A stretch of 64,000 nucleotides of DNA from JAQBZY01 sp038117205 (GCA_038117205.1 JAYOFL010000001.1:62001-126000); one strand, 5' to 3'; positions 25,095 to 33,990 are shown, counted from the stretch's first letter. Notes: generated by a model from the letters alone, not told the origin. Program-made: numbers and translations.

Positions 25095-25508
25095 ATGGAC
25101 GCGGTCCTGCAATCCTTCATTGCCGGTTTCCCCGTCCTGATGCTGCATTCGTCGGTGACGCTGGCGATGCTGGTCGCCGGCGCCGCCGCCTACGTCTGGA
25201 TCACGCCCTGGGACGAGTTGTCGCTGATCCGCGCCGGCAATACGGCGGCGGCGGTATCGCTCGGCGGCGCCATCATCGGCCTCGCCCTGCCGCTCGCCTT
25301 CGCCATGTCGGCCAGCGTCAGCGTTTATGAAATTCTGCTGTGGGGGCCGGTGACGCTGCTCCTGCAGATCGTCGCCTACCGGATCGCCGACCGGGTGCTG
25401 CGCGATCTGCCCAAGCGCATCGAGGCCGGCGAGATGGGGGCGGCGGTCCTGCTGGTCTCCATCAAGATCGCCGTCGCCGCCATCAACTCCGCCGCCGTCG
25501 CCGGGTAG
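25095..25508 (+). CDS. DUF350 family membrane protein
   Basis: 137 residues with four hydrophobic segments; NTAAAVSLGGAIIGLALPLA and the following SASVSVYEILLWGPVTLLLQ are the two most conserved parts of DUF350. Function unknown; homologues occur with stress or ion-related membrane proteins. It begins 9 nt after tyrA and ends 3 nt before the protease gene, so the five genes are likely one transcript. Confidence 0.85.
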   Translation: MDAVLQSFIAGFPVLMLHSSVTLAMLVAGAAAYVWITPWDELSLIRAGNTAAAVSLGGAIIGLALPLAFAMSASVSVYEILLWGPVTLLLQIVAYRIADRVLRDLPKRIEAGEMGAAVLLVSIKIAVAAINSAAVAG

Positions 25509-25511
25509 GTC

Positions 25512-26414
25512 ATGCGGGCGCGCGACATCATCGCGTTCCTGCTGCTGCTCGCGATCGCGTTCTCCAGCTACTTCGGCCGCGACGCCGAGCCGCCCGCACC
25601 GCCATCTAGTCCACCGCCGCAGGAGGACCAGCGGCGCCCGCCGCCGCAGAAGTATTCCGGCGTCCCATGGGACGCCGAGACCCGCGACTGGCTGACGGAG
25701 CGCCCAGCGGCGCAGAACCCGGTGGTCGCGGAGAATTTCCGGCTGCCGTCGACCAACGAGGTACAGATCGACGACAAGCGCCGCTCCAGCGCCGGCACGG
25801 CGTTTTCCGTCGGCGACGGGGTCTGGCTGACGGCGCGTCACGTCGTCGACGGCTGCGACGACGTCGGCCTGCAGACGGCGCCGAAGCGGGGCGTCCGGGC
25901 GAGCGACGTCGTCATGCATCCGAACGCCGACGTGGCCCTGATCCGGACCAAGAACAGCCGCGCGGGCTTTCCGGTCGCCGCGCCGGGTTCGAAGACGGAC
26001 ACCGCGTACATGGTGGGATTTCCGGCCAGCAAGCCCGGCGCCGTCAGCGCCACGTTGATCGGCCCGTCGACGCTCCGCGAGCGGGGCCGTTACAAGACGT
26101 TCGAACCCGTCATGGTCTGGAGCGAGCGCGACCGGGTGCCCGACCGCTTCGGCTCCCTGGCCGGCCTCAGCGGCGGACCGGTCTTTTCCGCCGACGGCAG
26201 CGCCATCGGCGTGGTGCTGGCCGAGAACACGCGGCGCGGGCGCATCATCACCGCCGTTCCGGAGACCATGCGGGGGTTGATCGGCAAGGCCGGCGCCACG
26301 CTGTCGGCGGCCCCGGTGCGGTCGTCGTTCTCGAACGAGGGATACCCGGTGACAGCGCGCGAACTGATCACGTCGCTCCGGGTGTCGCGGGTGCTCTGCC
26401 AGGTCGGTTCCTGA
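25512..26414 (+). CDS. Membrane-anchored or secreted trypsin-like serine protease
   Basis: 300 residues. An N-terminal hydrophobic segment (IIAFLLLLAIAFSSYFG) is followed by a Pro-rich linker and a chymotrypsin-fold domain with a complete triad: His in GVWLTARHVVDGC, Asp in HPNADVALIRT, Ser in LAGLSGGPVFSADG. SAGTAFSVGDGVWLTARHV is close to HtrA/trypsin-like bacterial peptidases, but no PDZ domain follows. Location is periplasmic or outer face of the inner membrane. It trails the aromatic amino-acid operon with DUF350. Confidence 0.88.
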   Translation: MRARDIIAFLLLLAIAFSSYFGRDAEPPAPPSSPPPQEDQRRPPPQKYSGVPWDAETRDWLTERPAAQNPVVAENFRLPSTNEVQIDDKRRSSAGTAFSVGDGVWLTARHVVDGCDDVGLQTAPKRGVRASDVVMHPNADVALIRTKNSRAGFPVAAPGSKTDTAYMVGFPASKPGAVSATLIGPSTLRERGRYKTFEPVMVWSERDRVPDRFGSLAGLSGGPVFSADGSAIGVVLAENTRRGRIITAVPETMRGLIGKAGATLSAAPVRSSFSNEGYPVTARELITSLRVSRVLCQVGS

Positions 26415-26421
26415 ACGGAGC

Positions 26422-27630
26422 CTAGTGCGCCTTCGGCTTTTTCTCGTCGGCCTTGCCGTCCGCCTTCGGCCGTTCCGCGAACGTCACCTTCAGGCTGCGC
26501 GCCAGGGCGGAGGGATCCTTGAGCTCGATCCTAAAGCCGATCTGCTCGCCGGCGTTGAGTTCCGTCTTCAAGGGCGCGGTTTCCGTCGACTGCACCGCCT
26601 TGCCGTCGAGATCGAGCAGCATCAGCTTGATCATCGGCACCGGCCGCGCCTTTTCGGAAACGTTGGCGATGACGCCGCGCACCACCAGCACGTCCTTGCC
26701 GCCGATGGATTCGCGGTTCCCCTTCGGATCGCGGATGGCGAGACCGTCGCCGAGCGCTTCGCCGCCGAGACCGATCATCTCGTAGAGGGCGGCGGCGCCC
26801 GGTACGTATTCGGACACCATGCCGCGCATGAAGACGCCGACACCGACCAAGCTCAACAGAAGAACCGCGACGACGACCATGACGATCTTGCCGATGGAGA
26901 ATCGGCGGCCGCCGGTTTCCTCCTCCTCGTCGTCCTCTTCCTCGTCGGCGGTGAAGACCTGGGGAATGGGTTCCGGATCGTCGAGATCGTCGAGGTCTTC
27001 CAACTCGTCCCCGTCGTCGTCGTCCTTGGCGCCGCCGCCGCTGTCGACCATCGACTGCATGGGTTCCGGTTCCTCGGCGTCGGCGAACATGGCGTCGAGA
27101 TCGGCCTGCGACAGGCTTTCCTCGCCGTCGGCTTCGGAGTCGTCCTCGTCCTCTTCGTCGTCCATGGCGGCGGCGAAGTCGTCCTCCATCTCGGGGAGGG
27201 CGGGTTCGTCCTCTTCCTCCTCGTCGTCGTCCTCCATCATCGGGGCGGGCGGCGGCGGGGGCGGCGGCGCCGGCATGGGCGCGGGCGCGGCTTCGGCGGC
27301 GGCGCCCGGCATCGGCGGATAGCCGGGCGGCGGATACGGCGGATAGGGCGGATAACCCGGCGGCGGGTACGGCGGATAGCCCGGCGGCGGCGGCGGGTAG
27401 CCCTGCGGATAGGCGTATTGCTGCTGCGGCTGCGCCTGCGGCATCGGTTGCGGCGTGTGACCGCGGCCGCGACCGCCGGCCGGCACCATGGGCGGCGGCG
27501 GCGGCGTGCGGACGGGATGCTGGTGCCACGTATTGCCGCAGTTGGCGCAGCGAACCGACCGGCCCTGCTCGCCCAGATAAGACGCGTCCAAATTATACCG
27601 TGTGGCGCAGTTCGGGCAGGAAATAAGCAT
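26422..27630 (-). CDS. MJ0042 zinc-ribbon/DUF3426-like membrane protein
   Basis: 402 residues. Start MLISCPNCATRYNLDASYLG is an MJ0042 zinc ribbon (CPNC and, 22 residues on, CANCGNTW). Next come a Pro/Tyr-rich repeat tract (units like PPPGYPPYP), a long acidic stretch (~residues 145-270, many Glu/Asp), one membrane helix (GKIVMVVVAVLLLSLVGVGV) and a C-terminal DUF3426-like domain (VVRGVIANVSEKARPVPMIK). It ends with a Lys-rich tail. Function unknown. It is divergent from ftsE. The stop lies 7 nt from the protease stop (convergent). Confidence 0.85.
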   Translation of the reverse strand: MLISCPNCATRYNLDASYLGEQGRSVRCANCGNTWHQHPVRTPPPPPMVPAGGRGRGHTPQPMPQAQPQQQYAYPQGYPPPPPGYPPYPPPGYPPYPPYPPPGYPPMPGAAAEAAPAPMPAPPPPPPPAPMMEDDDEEEEDEPALPEMEDDFAAAMDDEEDEDDSEADGEESLSQADLDAMFADAEEPEPMQSMVDSGGGAKDDDDGDELEDLDDLDDPEPIPQVFTADEEEDDEEEETGGRRFSIGKIVMVVVAVLLLSLVGVGVFMRGMVSEYVPGAAALYEMIGLGGEALGDGLAIRDPKGNRESIGGKDVLVVRGVIANVSEKARPVPMIKLMLLDLDGKAVQSTETAPLKTELNAGEQIGFRIELKDPSALARSLKVTFAERPKADGKADEKKPKAH

Positions 27631-27815
27631 GTGCAACCGGCCAGGTAAGTCCTGGTCGTTTATAGGCTTTCGCGATTCACGAGGCAAGCGAGGCGGACCC
27701 CGCGCATGCTCCGGGCGGCGGTCCCGCCCTGGACGGCGGCGGCAATCGCATGGCATTGTCACGCGCAAGCGGCGGGCCGATTTAGGCACGGCCCCCGAAA
27801 CGGGAGGCGATCCGA

Positions 27816-28631
27816 GTGCAATTCCAAGGCGACACCAGCATCGCCCGGTTCGAGAACGTCGGCCTCCGTTACGGACTCGGCCCGGAAGTGCTGCAGGACG
27901 TGACCTTCACGCTGGCGCCGTCGTCCTTTCACTTCCTGGTCGGCGAAAGCGGCGCCGGCAAGTCCTCGCTGTTACGTCTTTTGTATCTGGCGTTGAAGCC
28001 GTCGCGCGGTTTGATCTCGCTCTTCGGCCGCGACATCGCGACCACGCCGAGGCGCGAGCTGCCGCCGTTGCGTCGTCAAATCGGCGTTGTTTTTCAAGAG
28101 TTTAAGTTGCTAAACCACCTCAGCGCCTTCGACAACGTGGCGCTGCCCCTGCGGGTCGCCGGCGTCAAGGAAGCCGACGTCACGCGGCACGTGGTCGAGC
28201 TACTGGAATGGGTCGGTCTCAAGGATCATCTGAAGGCGCGGCCGCCGACCCTGTCGGGCGGTCAGCAGCAACGGGTCTCGATCGCGCGCGCCGTCATCGC
28301 CCGGCCGAAGCTTTTGCTCGCCGACGAGCCGACCGGCAACGTCGACGACAGGATGGCGCTTCGTCTCATGCATCTCTTCGAGGAACTCAATCGACTCGGC
28401 ACCACCATCGTCATCGCGACGCATAACATGGCGCTCGTCGAACGGCTCGGACGGCCGGCGATGCGGATCGCCGACGGACGGCTCAACGTCATTCCCGGAA
28501 CCCGAAATGCCGAAGCGAAACGCGAATCGCGCGAATCGGCGTCACCGTCGCGGGTGCCTTCCCAGGCGCCGTCGCCGCGTCCGTCCGCCGGCGACGACGA
28601 CGTGCCGCCCGGCATCGAGCAGTTTCTGTAA
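27816..28631 (+). CDS. ftsE: Cell division ABC ATPase FtsE
   Basis: FtsE with FtsX activates periplasmic murein hydrolysis at the septum. 271 residues from GTG with GGGAGGCGA ahead. Walker A is GESGAGKSS, the signature LSGGQQQRVSIARA, Walker B LLLADEPTGNVDD, and the H-loop His sits in IATHNMALV. Some 45 residues beyond the usual end form a low-complexity, Ser/Pro/Arg-rich tail (for example SRVPSQAPSPRPSAGDD), longer than in enteric FtsE. FtsX follows after 11 nt. Confidence 0.95.
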   Translation: MQFQGDTSIARFENVGLRYGLGPEVLQDVTFTLAPSSFHFLVGESGAGKSSLLRLLYLALKPSRGLISLFGRDIATTPRRELPPLRRQIGVVFQEFKLLNHLSAFDNVALPLRVAGVKEADVTRHVVELLEWVGLKDHLKARPPTLSGGQQQRVSIARAVIARPKLLLADEPTGNVDDRMALRLMHLFEELNRLGTTIVIATHNMALVERLGRPAMRIADGRLNVIPGTRNAEAKRESRESASPSRVPSQAPSPRPSAGDDDVPPGIEQFL

Positions 28632-28642
28632 CGGGCCGGCGC

Positions 28643-29527
28643 ATGTTCACCTACAAGCGATCCGACCTTCCCCTCGACAAGGATGCGCACAGCCGCTTCC
28701 TGCCGTGGCTGATCGCCTTCATGGTGTTCCTGGCCGTGCTCGCCTTCGCCGGCATTTTGGTGCTGCGCGAGACGGCGGCGAAATGGGACCAGGGCGTCGG
28801 CGGCACGCTGACGGTGCAGATCGCCATGACCGACGACCCGACCCGCGATCAGCGTAATTTGCAGGAAGTGTTGAACGTGCTGGCGGCAACGTCGGACATC
28901 GAGCGCTACGAGGTGATCGACGAGGCGCGCATGCTGCGGCTTCTGGAACCGTGGCTCGGCGCCGGCGCCAAGGCCGGCGACCTGCCGCTGCCGCGCCTGA
29001 TCGACGTCAGCATTTCCGCCGGTTCGAAATTCAAGATCGACACGTTGCGCGCCCGGCTCGGCGAACGCGTGCCGGAGGCCGCCGTCGACGATCACCGGGT
29101 CTGGCTCGACCGGCTGGTGCGGCTGATCGAGACCGTCGAATTGGTGGCCATGCTGATCCTCGTCTTCATTTGCGTGGCGACCGTCGGCACGGTCATCTTC
29201 ACGACCCGCACGGGGCTTTCCGTGCACCGGGAGGCCATCGAGATATTGCATCTGATCGGCGCCCGCGATTCCTACATCGCGGCGCAGTTCGCCGGCCGGG
29301 CCATGCTGCTCGGTCTGCGCGGCGGCCTGATCGGCCTGGCGCTCGGATTGCCGGCGCTCCTGGGAATCGGCTATCTGGCGGAGAGCCTGGAGGGCGGGGC
29401 GATGCCGGACGTTTCCTTCGGCATCGTCGAGTGGGCCGTGCTGGTCCTGATTCCCCTCGCCGTCGCCGCGCTGGCGATGACGACGGCGCGAATCACCGTG
29501 CTGCGCTCGCTGGCGCGGATGTTGTGA
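28643..29527 (+). CDS. ftsX: Cell division protein FtsX
   Basis: 294 residues with the FtsX plan: N-terminal membrane helix (LIAFMVFLAVLAFAGILVL), an extracytoplasmic domain (to ~150), then three more helices, with LRGGLIGLALGLPALLGIG in the FtsX permease domain. It pairs with ftsE just upstream. The DUF218 and acyltransferase genes that follow may be in the same transcript. Confidence 0.95.
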   Translation: MFTYKRSDLPLDKDAHSRFLPWLIAFMVFLAVLAFAGILVLRETAAKWDQGVGGTLTVQIAMTDDPTRDQRNLQEVLNVLAATSDIERYEVIDEARMLRLLEPWLGAGAKAGDLPLPRLIDVSISAGSKFKIDTLRARLGERVPEAAVDDHRVWLDRLVRLIETVELVAMLILVFICVATVGTVIFTTRTGLSVHREAIEILHLIGARDSYIAAQFAGRAMLLGLRGGLIGLALGLPALLGIGYLAESLEGGAMPDVSFGIVEWAVLVLIPLAVAALAMTTARITVLRSLARML

Positions 29528-29537
29528 GCGACAAGTC

Positions 29538-30194
29538 ATGAGATCGCGGCGCCGAACGGCCGGCATCCTGGCGCCGGTGCTGGGCGCGCTGGCGACGCTG
29601 GCGCTGATGTGGTGCGTCGGCCTGTTCCTGTTCGCCGGTAGCGTGCCGAAGATGCCGCCGGACGTGACCGAACACACCGACGCCATCGTCGTTCTGACCG
29701 GTGGTAGCGGCCGGGTGCGCACCGGGCTCGACCTGCTGCTCGCCAACACCGCCGACCGGCTGTTCGTGTCGGGGGTCTACCGGGGCGTCGACGTCGATCA
29801 GTTGCTGGCGGTGATGAAGCAGCGGCCGGAGGAAGTCGAAGGCCGGATCGGCATCGGCAACGCCGTCAACACCATCGAGAACGCCGAGGAGACCGCGGTC
29901 TGGGCTAAGGCCCGGGGACTCAAATCCTTGCGTCTCGTCACCGCCGCCTATCATATGCCGCGCAGCATGCTCGAATTCGCCCACGCCATGCCGGACGTCC
30001 GGATCGTGCCGCACCCGGTGTTTCCCGTTCACGTGAAAAGCGACGACTGGTGGGCCTGGCCCGGTACCGCCGCGCTGACGGTCAGCGAGTACAGCAAGTT
30101 TCTGCTGGCGTGGCTGCGCCATCAGGTGCGACGGTTCGCGCCCGCCGCCGGGCTCACCGCCGGGCCCACCGCCGGGAAGGAGCCGACCTCGTGA
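29538..30194 (+). CDS. YdcF/ElyC/SanA family (DUF218) protein
   Basis: 218 residues. One N-terminal membrane segment (APVLGALATLALMWCVGLFL) and a DUF218 domain with AIVVLTGGSGRVRTGLDLL, FVSGVYRGVDVDQLL and LVTAAYHMPRSMLEF. DUF218 proteins (ElyC, SanA) are linked to envelope integrity and peptidoglycan in E. coli. The end (AGLTAGPTAGKEPTS) is a short repeat. Start is 10 nt after ftsX; its stop overlaps plsC by 4 bp. Confidence 0.88.
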   Translation: MRSRRRTAGILAPVLGALATLALMWCVGLFLFAGSVPKMPPDVTEHTDAIVVLTGGSGRVRTGLDLLLANTADRLFVSGVYRGVDVDQLLAVMKQRPEEVEGRIGIGNAVNTIENAEETAVWAKARGLKSLRLVTAAYHMPRSMLEFAHAMPDVRIVPHPVFPVHVKSDDWWAWPGTAALTVSEYSKFLLAWLRHQVRRFAPAAGLTAGPTAGKEPTS

Positions 30195-30910
30195 CCGCCG
30201 TTCGTTCGCTGTTGTTCAATTTCGCCTTCTTCGGCTGGCTGACGTTCCTGCTGCTGTTTCATCTGTGGTGGTACATGCCGTTCGAGCGCATGCACTTGCA
30301 GCGCGCCGTCGGCCGCTGGGCCAGGAGCGTCTTTCCGATCCTGCGCTACACGGTCGGCATCGACTGCCGTGTGCTCGGGCGCGAACACATGCCGAAAGGC
30401 GGCGCGCTGGTCGTCTCGAAACACCAGTCGGCATGGGACACCTTCATCTTCTATGCGCTTCTCGAAGACGTGCAGTACGTGTTGAAGAAGGAGCTGGTGA
30501 AGATACCGGTCTGGGGCATGTATGCGAGGAAGTGCGAGGCCATCGCCATCGACCGCGCCGCCGGCGCCAAGGCGCTCAAGAAGCTCGTCGCCGACTGCAA
30601 GGACCGTATCTCCAAGGGCCGCCAGGTCATCATCTTCCCGGAAGGCACGCGCACGCCGCCGGGCGAGCGGCACCCCTATCAGCCGGGTGTCGCCGCCGTC
30701 TACAAGGCGCTGCCGGCGGATACGCAGATCGTGCCGGTGGCGCTCAATTCCGGCGTCTTTTGGGGACGGCGCAGCTTCCTCAAGAAGCCGGGCACCATCA
30801 CCATCCAGTTCCTGCCGCCGGTACCGACCGGGCTCGACCGGGAAACCTTCATGCGGACCATCGAGGACACCATCGAGACGGCGTCCGCCGAGCTCATCCG
30901 GAACCCCTGA
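30191..30910 (+). CDS. plsC: 1-acyl-sn-glycerol-3-phosphate acyltransferase
   Basis: 239 residues from a GTG start (GTGA overlap with the DUF218 gene). The HX4D catalytic motif is HQSAWD near residue 77; the FPEGTRTPPGE block (motif III) and VPVALNSGVFWGRR (motif IV) complete the PlsC signature. One N-terminal membrane segment. It makes phosphatidic acid from lysophosphatidic acid. The ftsEX-DUF218-plsC order ties envelope growth to division genes. Confidence 0.92.
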   Translation: MTAVRSLLFNFAFFGWLTFLLLFHLWWYMPFERMHLQRAVGRWARSVFPILRYTVGIDCRVLGREHMPKGGALVVSKHQSAWDTFIFYALLEDVQYVLKKELVKIPVWGMYARKCEAIAIDRAAGAKALKKLVADCKDRISKGRQVIIFPEGTRTPPGERHPYQPGVAAVYKALPADTQIVPVALNSGVFWGRRSFLKKPGTITIQFLPPVPTGLDRETFMRTIEDTIETASAELIRNP

Positions 30911-31180
30911 TCCCACCGGGCGGACACGCCTGTGGACAGGCCGTCCCGGCGGCCGGGGAAACCTGGGGATAACTCGGCAAGTCTCTACGAACATGACGTT
31001 ATTTCGAGCCTCGCCTGGGGATCGAAGGCGGGAGCGTTATGGAAACATATCAAGAACATTTTCCTTGAAATGACGACATCCGGTCCATAAAGTGCCAGGA
31101 TCGGGTACCGGTCCGCGCCCGCTTTGGCGCCGGACAGGTGTATCCGCGATCAGCCGTCAAAATATACCGGAAGGACGCCG
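30911..31180 (+). promoter_or_regulatory. Leader region of the class II RNR gene
   Basis: 270 nt without a gene. A small hairpin GGCCTGTCC-type sequence lies at 30930-30945. The AT-rich part 31040-31075 holds an inverted repeat TCAAG, 9 nt, CTTGA at about 31050-31068. No cobalamin-riboswitch or clear NrdR box is evident. GGAAGGACG sits just before the ATG of nrdJ. Confidence 0.35.
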
Positions 31181-33514
31181 ATGACCGAGGTCGCCCCCCT
31201 CTCCCAGCAGATCTGGGACATGAAATACCGTCTGAAGGACGCCGAGGGCCGGCCGGTCGACAAGGCGATCACCGACACGTGGCGCCGCGTCGCCAAGGCG
31301 CTGGCCTCGGTCGAAACGGACCCGGCGGCGTGGGAGGACACGTTCTTCGACGCCATGGACGGCTTCAAGTTCCTGCCGGCCGGACGCATCCTGTCGGGCG
31401 CCGGCGCCAGCCGCCGCGTCACGCTGTTCAACTGCTTCGTCATGGGCGACGTGCCGGACGACATGGCCGGCATCTTCGAGCACCTGAAGGAAGCGGCCCT
31501 TACCATGCAGCAAGGGGGCGGCATCGGTTACGACTTCTCGACCCTGCGGCCGAAGGGCGCGCCCGTGCGGGGCGTCGGCGCCGACGCGTCCGGCCCGCTG
31601 TCGTTCATGGACGTCTGGGACGCCATGTGCCGCACCATCATGAGCGCCGGCTCGCGCCGCGGCGCCATGATGGCGACACTGCGCTGCGATCATCCGGACG
31701 TGGAAGCCTTCATCGACGCCAAGCGCGAGCCGGGCCGGCTCCGCATGTTCAATCTTTCCGTCCTCGTCACCGATCCGTTCATGCGCGCCGTCAAGGACGA
31801 CGCGTCGTGGGATCTGAAGTTCGAGGACACGGTCTACCGCACCGTCTCGGCACGCGAGCTCTGGGACAAGATCATGCACGCGACCTACGCCTACGCGGAG
31901 CCCGGCGTGATCTTCATCGACCGCATCAACAACCGTAACAACCTGCACTACTGCGAGACCATTCACGCGACCAACCCCTGCGGCGAGCAGCCGCTGCCGC
32001 CCTACGGCGCCTGCCTGTTGGGCTCGATCAATCTGTCGCGCCTGGTCGAACGCCCGTTCGAGGCCGACGCCGGCATCGACATGGCCGCCCTCGACAGCCT
32101 GACGCGGACCGCCGTCCGCATGATGGACAACGTCGTCGACGTATCAGGCTTCCCGCTCGAACAACAGACGCACGAAGCGAAGGCGAAGCGGCGCATCGGC
32201 CTCGGCATCACCGGGCTCGCCGACGCGCTGATCATGTGCGGCGCGCGCTACGGTTCACCGGAAGCGGTGCGGCTGACGGAAATCTGGATGCGGGCGCTGC
32301 AGCGCGCCGCCTATCTCGCCTCCGCCGACCTCGCCCGCGAGAAGGGCGCGTTCGCGCTGTTCGACAAGGACGCCTATCTCGACGGCGAGACCATCCGCGA
32401 ACTGGACGAGGATGTGCGCGCCGCCATCGCCGAGCACGGCATCCGCAACGCGCTGCTCACCTCCGTGGCGCCGACCGGCACCATCTCGCTCTTCGCCGAC
32501 AACGTCTCGTCGGGGCTGGAGCCGGTGTTCAGCTTTACCTATCGCCGCCACGTCCTGATGCCGGACGGTAATCGCCGCGAGGAAGAGGTGTCGGACTACG
32601 CCTACCGACTCTATCGCCGGGTCAAGGGCGAGGGCGCGCAACTGACGCCGGCCTTCGTCGACGCGCAGGGCCTGACGCCGGAAGATCATCTGGTGATGCA
32701 GGCGGCGGTCCAAAAGTTTATCGACAGCTCGATCTCCAAGACCATCAACGTGCCGGAGGAAATCTCCTTCGCCGACTTCAAGGACATCTACACCCGCGCC
32801 TACGAGTTGGGCTGCAAGGGTTGCACCACGTACCGACCGAACGACGTCACCGGCGCGGTGCTGGAAACCACGTCCAAGAAGGCGAAGAAGTCGGAGGCAG
32901 AACCGGAACTGCCGTTGGAGGCGCCGTCGAAGAAGGCCCGTCCGGTGGACGCCGGCGATGCCGGCGCCGTGGTGCGCATGTTCCAGCCCTTGGACCGGCC
33001 GGGCGAACTGCCGGGCAAAACCTACAAGGTGCGCTGGCCGGAAAGCGACCATGCGCTCTATATCACCATCAACGACATCATCGACGACCAGGGCCGGCGC
33101 CGACCGTTCGAAATCTTCATCAACTCGAAGAACACCGAGCACTACGCCTGGACCGTGGCGCTGACGCGGATGATCTCGGCGGTGTTCCGGCGCGGCGGCG
33201 ATCTCTCGTTCGTCGTCGAGGAATTGAAGGCCGTGTTCGATCCGCGCGGCGGCTACTGGATCGGCGGCAAGTACGTGCCGTCGCTGTTGGCGGCCATCGG
33301 CGGCGTCATCGAGAACCACATGATCGACATCGGCTTCCTGCCGAAGCCGGGCGCGGCGAACGAGCACAATATGAAGGCGCAACCGATCGCCGTCGGCGCC
33401 GAGAACACGCCGACGACGCTGATGCGGCAGTGCCCGAAATGCGGTCAGGCGTCGCTGATCCGCCAGGAAGGCTGCGACACCTGCACATCCTGCGGCCATT
33501 CCAAGTGCGGCTGA
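31181..33514 (+). CDS. nrdJ: Adenosylcobalamin-dependent ribonucleoside-diphosphate reductase (class II)
   Basis: 777 residues. Reduces ribonucleotides to deoxyribonucleotides with AdoCbl and a thiyl radical. The N-terminal part has AGRILSGAG and LFNCFVMG; NPCGEQPLPPYGACLLGSIN is the finger loop with the radical Cys; PTGTISLFADNVSSGLEPVF follows. A TSCPD domain (residues ~620-745) and a C-terminal zinc ribbon CPKCGQASL and CDTCTSCGHSKCG close the protein. B12 is needed here, by queG and by ethylmalonyl-CoA mutase. The ATG chosen has GGAAGGA ahead. Confidence 0.95.
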   Translation: MTEVAPLSQQIWDMKYRLKDAEGRPVDKAITDTWRRVAKALASVETDPAAWEDTFFDAMDGFKFLPAGRILSGAGASRRVTLFNCFVMGDVPDDMAGIFEHLKEAALTMQQGGGIGYDFSTLRPKGAPVRGVGADASGPLSFMDVWDAMCRTIMSAGSRRGAMMATLRCDHPDVEAFIDAKREPGRLRMFNLSVLVTDPFMRAVKDDASWDLKFEDTVYRTVSARELWDKIMHATYAYAEPGVIFIDRINNRNNLHYCETIHATNPCGEQPLPPYGACLLGSINLSRLVERPFEADAGIDMAALDSLTRTAVRMMDNVVDVSGFPLEQQTHEAKAKRRIGLGITGLADALIMCGARYGSPEAVRLTEIWMRALQRAAYLASADLAREKGAFALFDKDAYLDGETIRELDEDVRAAIAEHGIRNALLTSVAPTGTISLFADNVSSGLEPVFSFTYRRHVLMPDGNRREEEVSDYAYRLYRRVKGEGAQLTPAFVDAQGLTPEDHLVMQAAVQKFIDSSISKTINVPEEISFADFKDIYTRAYELGCKGCTTYRPNDVTGAVLETTSKKAKKSEAEPELPLEAPSKKARPVDAGDAGAVVRMFQPLDRPGELPGKTYKVRWPESDHALYITINDIIDDQGRRRPFEIFINSKNTEHYAWTVALTRMISAVFRRGGDLSFVVEELKAVFDPRGGYWIGGKYVPSLLAAIGGVIENHMIDIGFLPKPGAANEHNMKAQPIAVGAENTPTTLMRQCPKCGQASLIRQEGCDTCTSCGHSKCG

Positions 33515-33526
33515 GGCAAGCAAGTC

Positions 33527-33561
33527 CTGGGTCCCCGCTTTCGCGGGGATGATGATTTTTT
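33527..33561 (+). terminator. Palindromic repeat with T-run: nrdJ terminator
   Basis: CTGGGTCCCCGCTTTCGCGG plus six more nt forms copy 1 of a 26-bp element; its core TCCCCGC-TTTC-GCGGGGA is a hairpin followed by GATGAT and six Ts at 33556-33561. It therefore can end the nrdJ transcript. Confidence 0.65.
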
Positions 33562-33617
33562 CCGTTCTAGCTGCCCAGCCGCTTCTGAATTGGATATCTA
33601 AAAATCCTACACTCTCG

Positions 33618-33643
33618 TCATCCCCGCGAAAGCGGGGACCCAG
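33618..33643. repeat. Copy 2 of the 26-bp palindromic element, inverted to copy 1
   Basis: Exact reverse complement of 33527-33552, 65 nt away. Core TCCCCGC-GAAA-GCGGGGA. It contains the stop codon and last codons of the GIY-YIG gene read on the minus strand. Confidence 0.8.
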
Positions 33644-33929
33644 ACATCGGTAGCCAAAGATCGTCCCAGTCCGGGTTGGCGGACTCGATCAATTCCAGTT
33701 TCCATTTCCGGCACCATTGCTTCATCGCCTTTTCCCAGCGAATCGCCGTCTCGATCTCCGCATGGCTTTCCCAATAGACGAGCCGGGTCACGCCATACTT
33801 ACGCGTGAACAAAGATGCCCGCCCCTGCCGGTGTTGCCATACGCGGACGGAGAGGTCCACCGTCACCCCGACGTAAAGGGTGCCGTTTCGCCGGCTCGCG
33901 AGAATGTAGACATATCCACCCTTCTCCAT
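33618..33929 (-). CDS. GIY-YIG nuclease superfamily protein ending inside a palindromic repeat
   Basis: 103 residues (107 if an ATG at 33941 is used; neither start has a Shine-Dalgarno). GGYVYILASRRNGTLYVGVT holds the GIY and YIG elements (here YVY and YVG), and the catalytic Arg/Glu positions are plausibly RVWQHR and AIRWEKAMK. This is the small single-domain (YhbQ/URI type) family. The final residues GSPLSRG and the TGA are encoded by palindrome copy 2. Another degenerate palindrome lies just upstream (33957-33985), so the gene is bounded by repeats at both ends. Confidence 0.85.
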   Translation of the reverse strand: MEKGGYVYILASRRNGTLYVGVTVDLSVRVWQHRQGRASLFTRKYGVTRLVYWESHAEIETAIRWEKAMKQWCRKWKLELIESANPDWDDLWLPMSGSPLSRG

Positions 33930-33990
33930 GCGTAGGGACATGAAAGGCTTGGAGGCGTTTCCCGGGCTCCGCCTTCACGGGAATGAATTT

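Noticed and set aside
30911..31180. A cobalamin riboswitch before the B12-dependent RNR
   Set aside because: No B12-box-like sequence or long-range fold could be recognised in these 270 nt.
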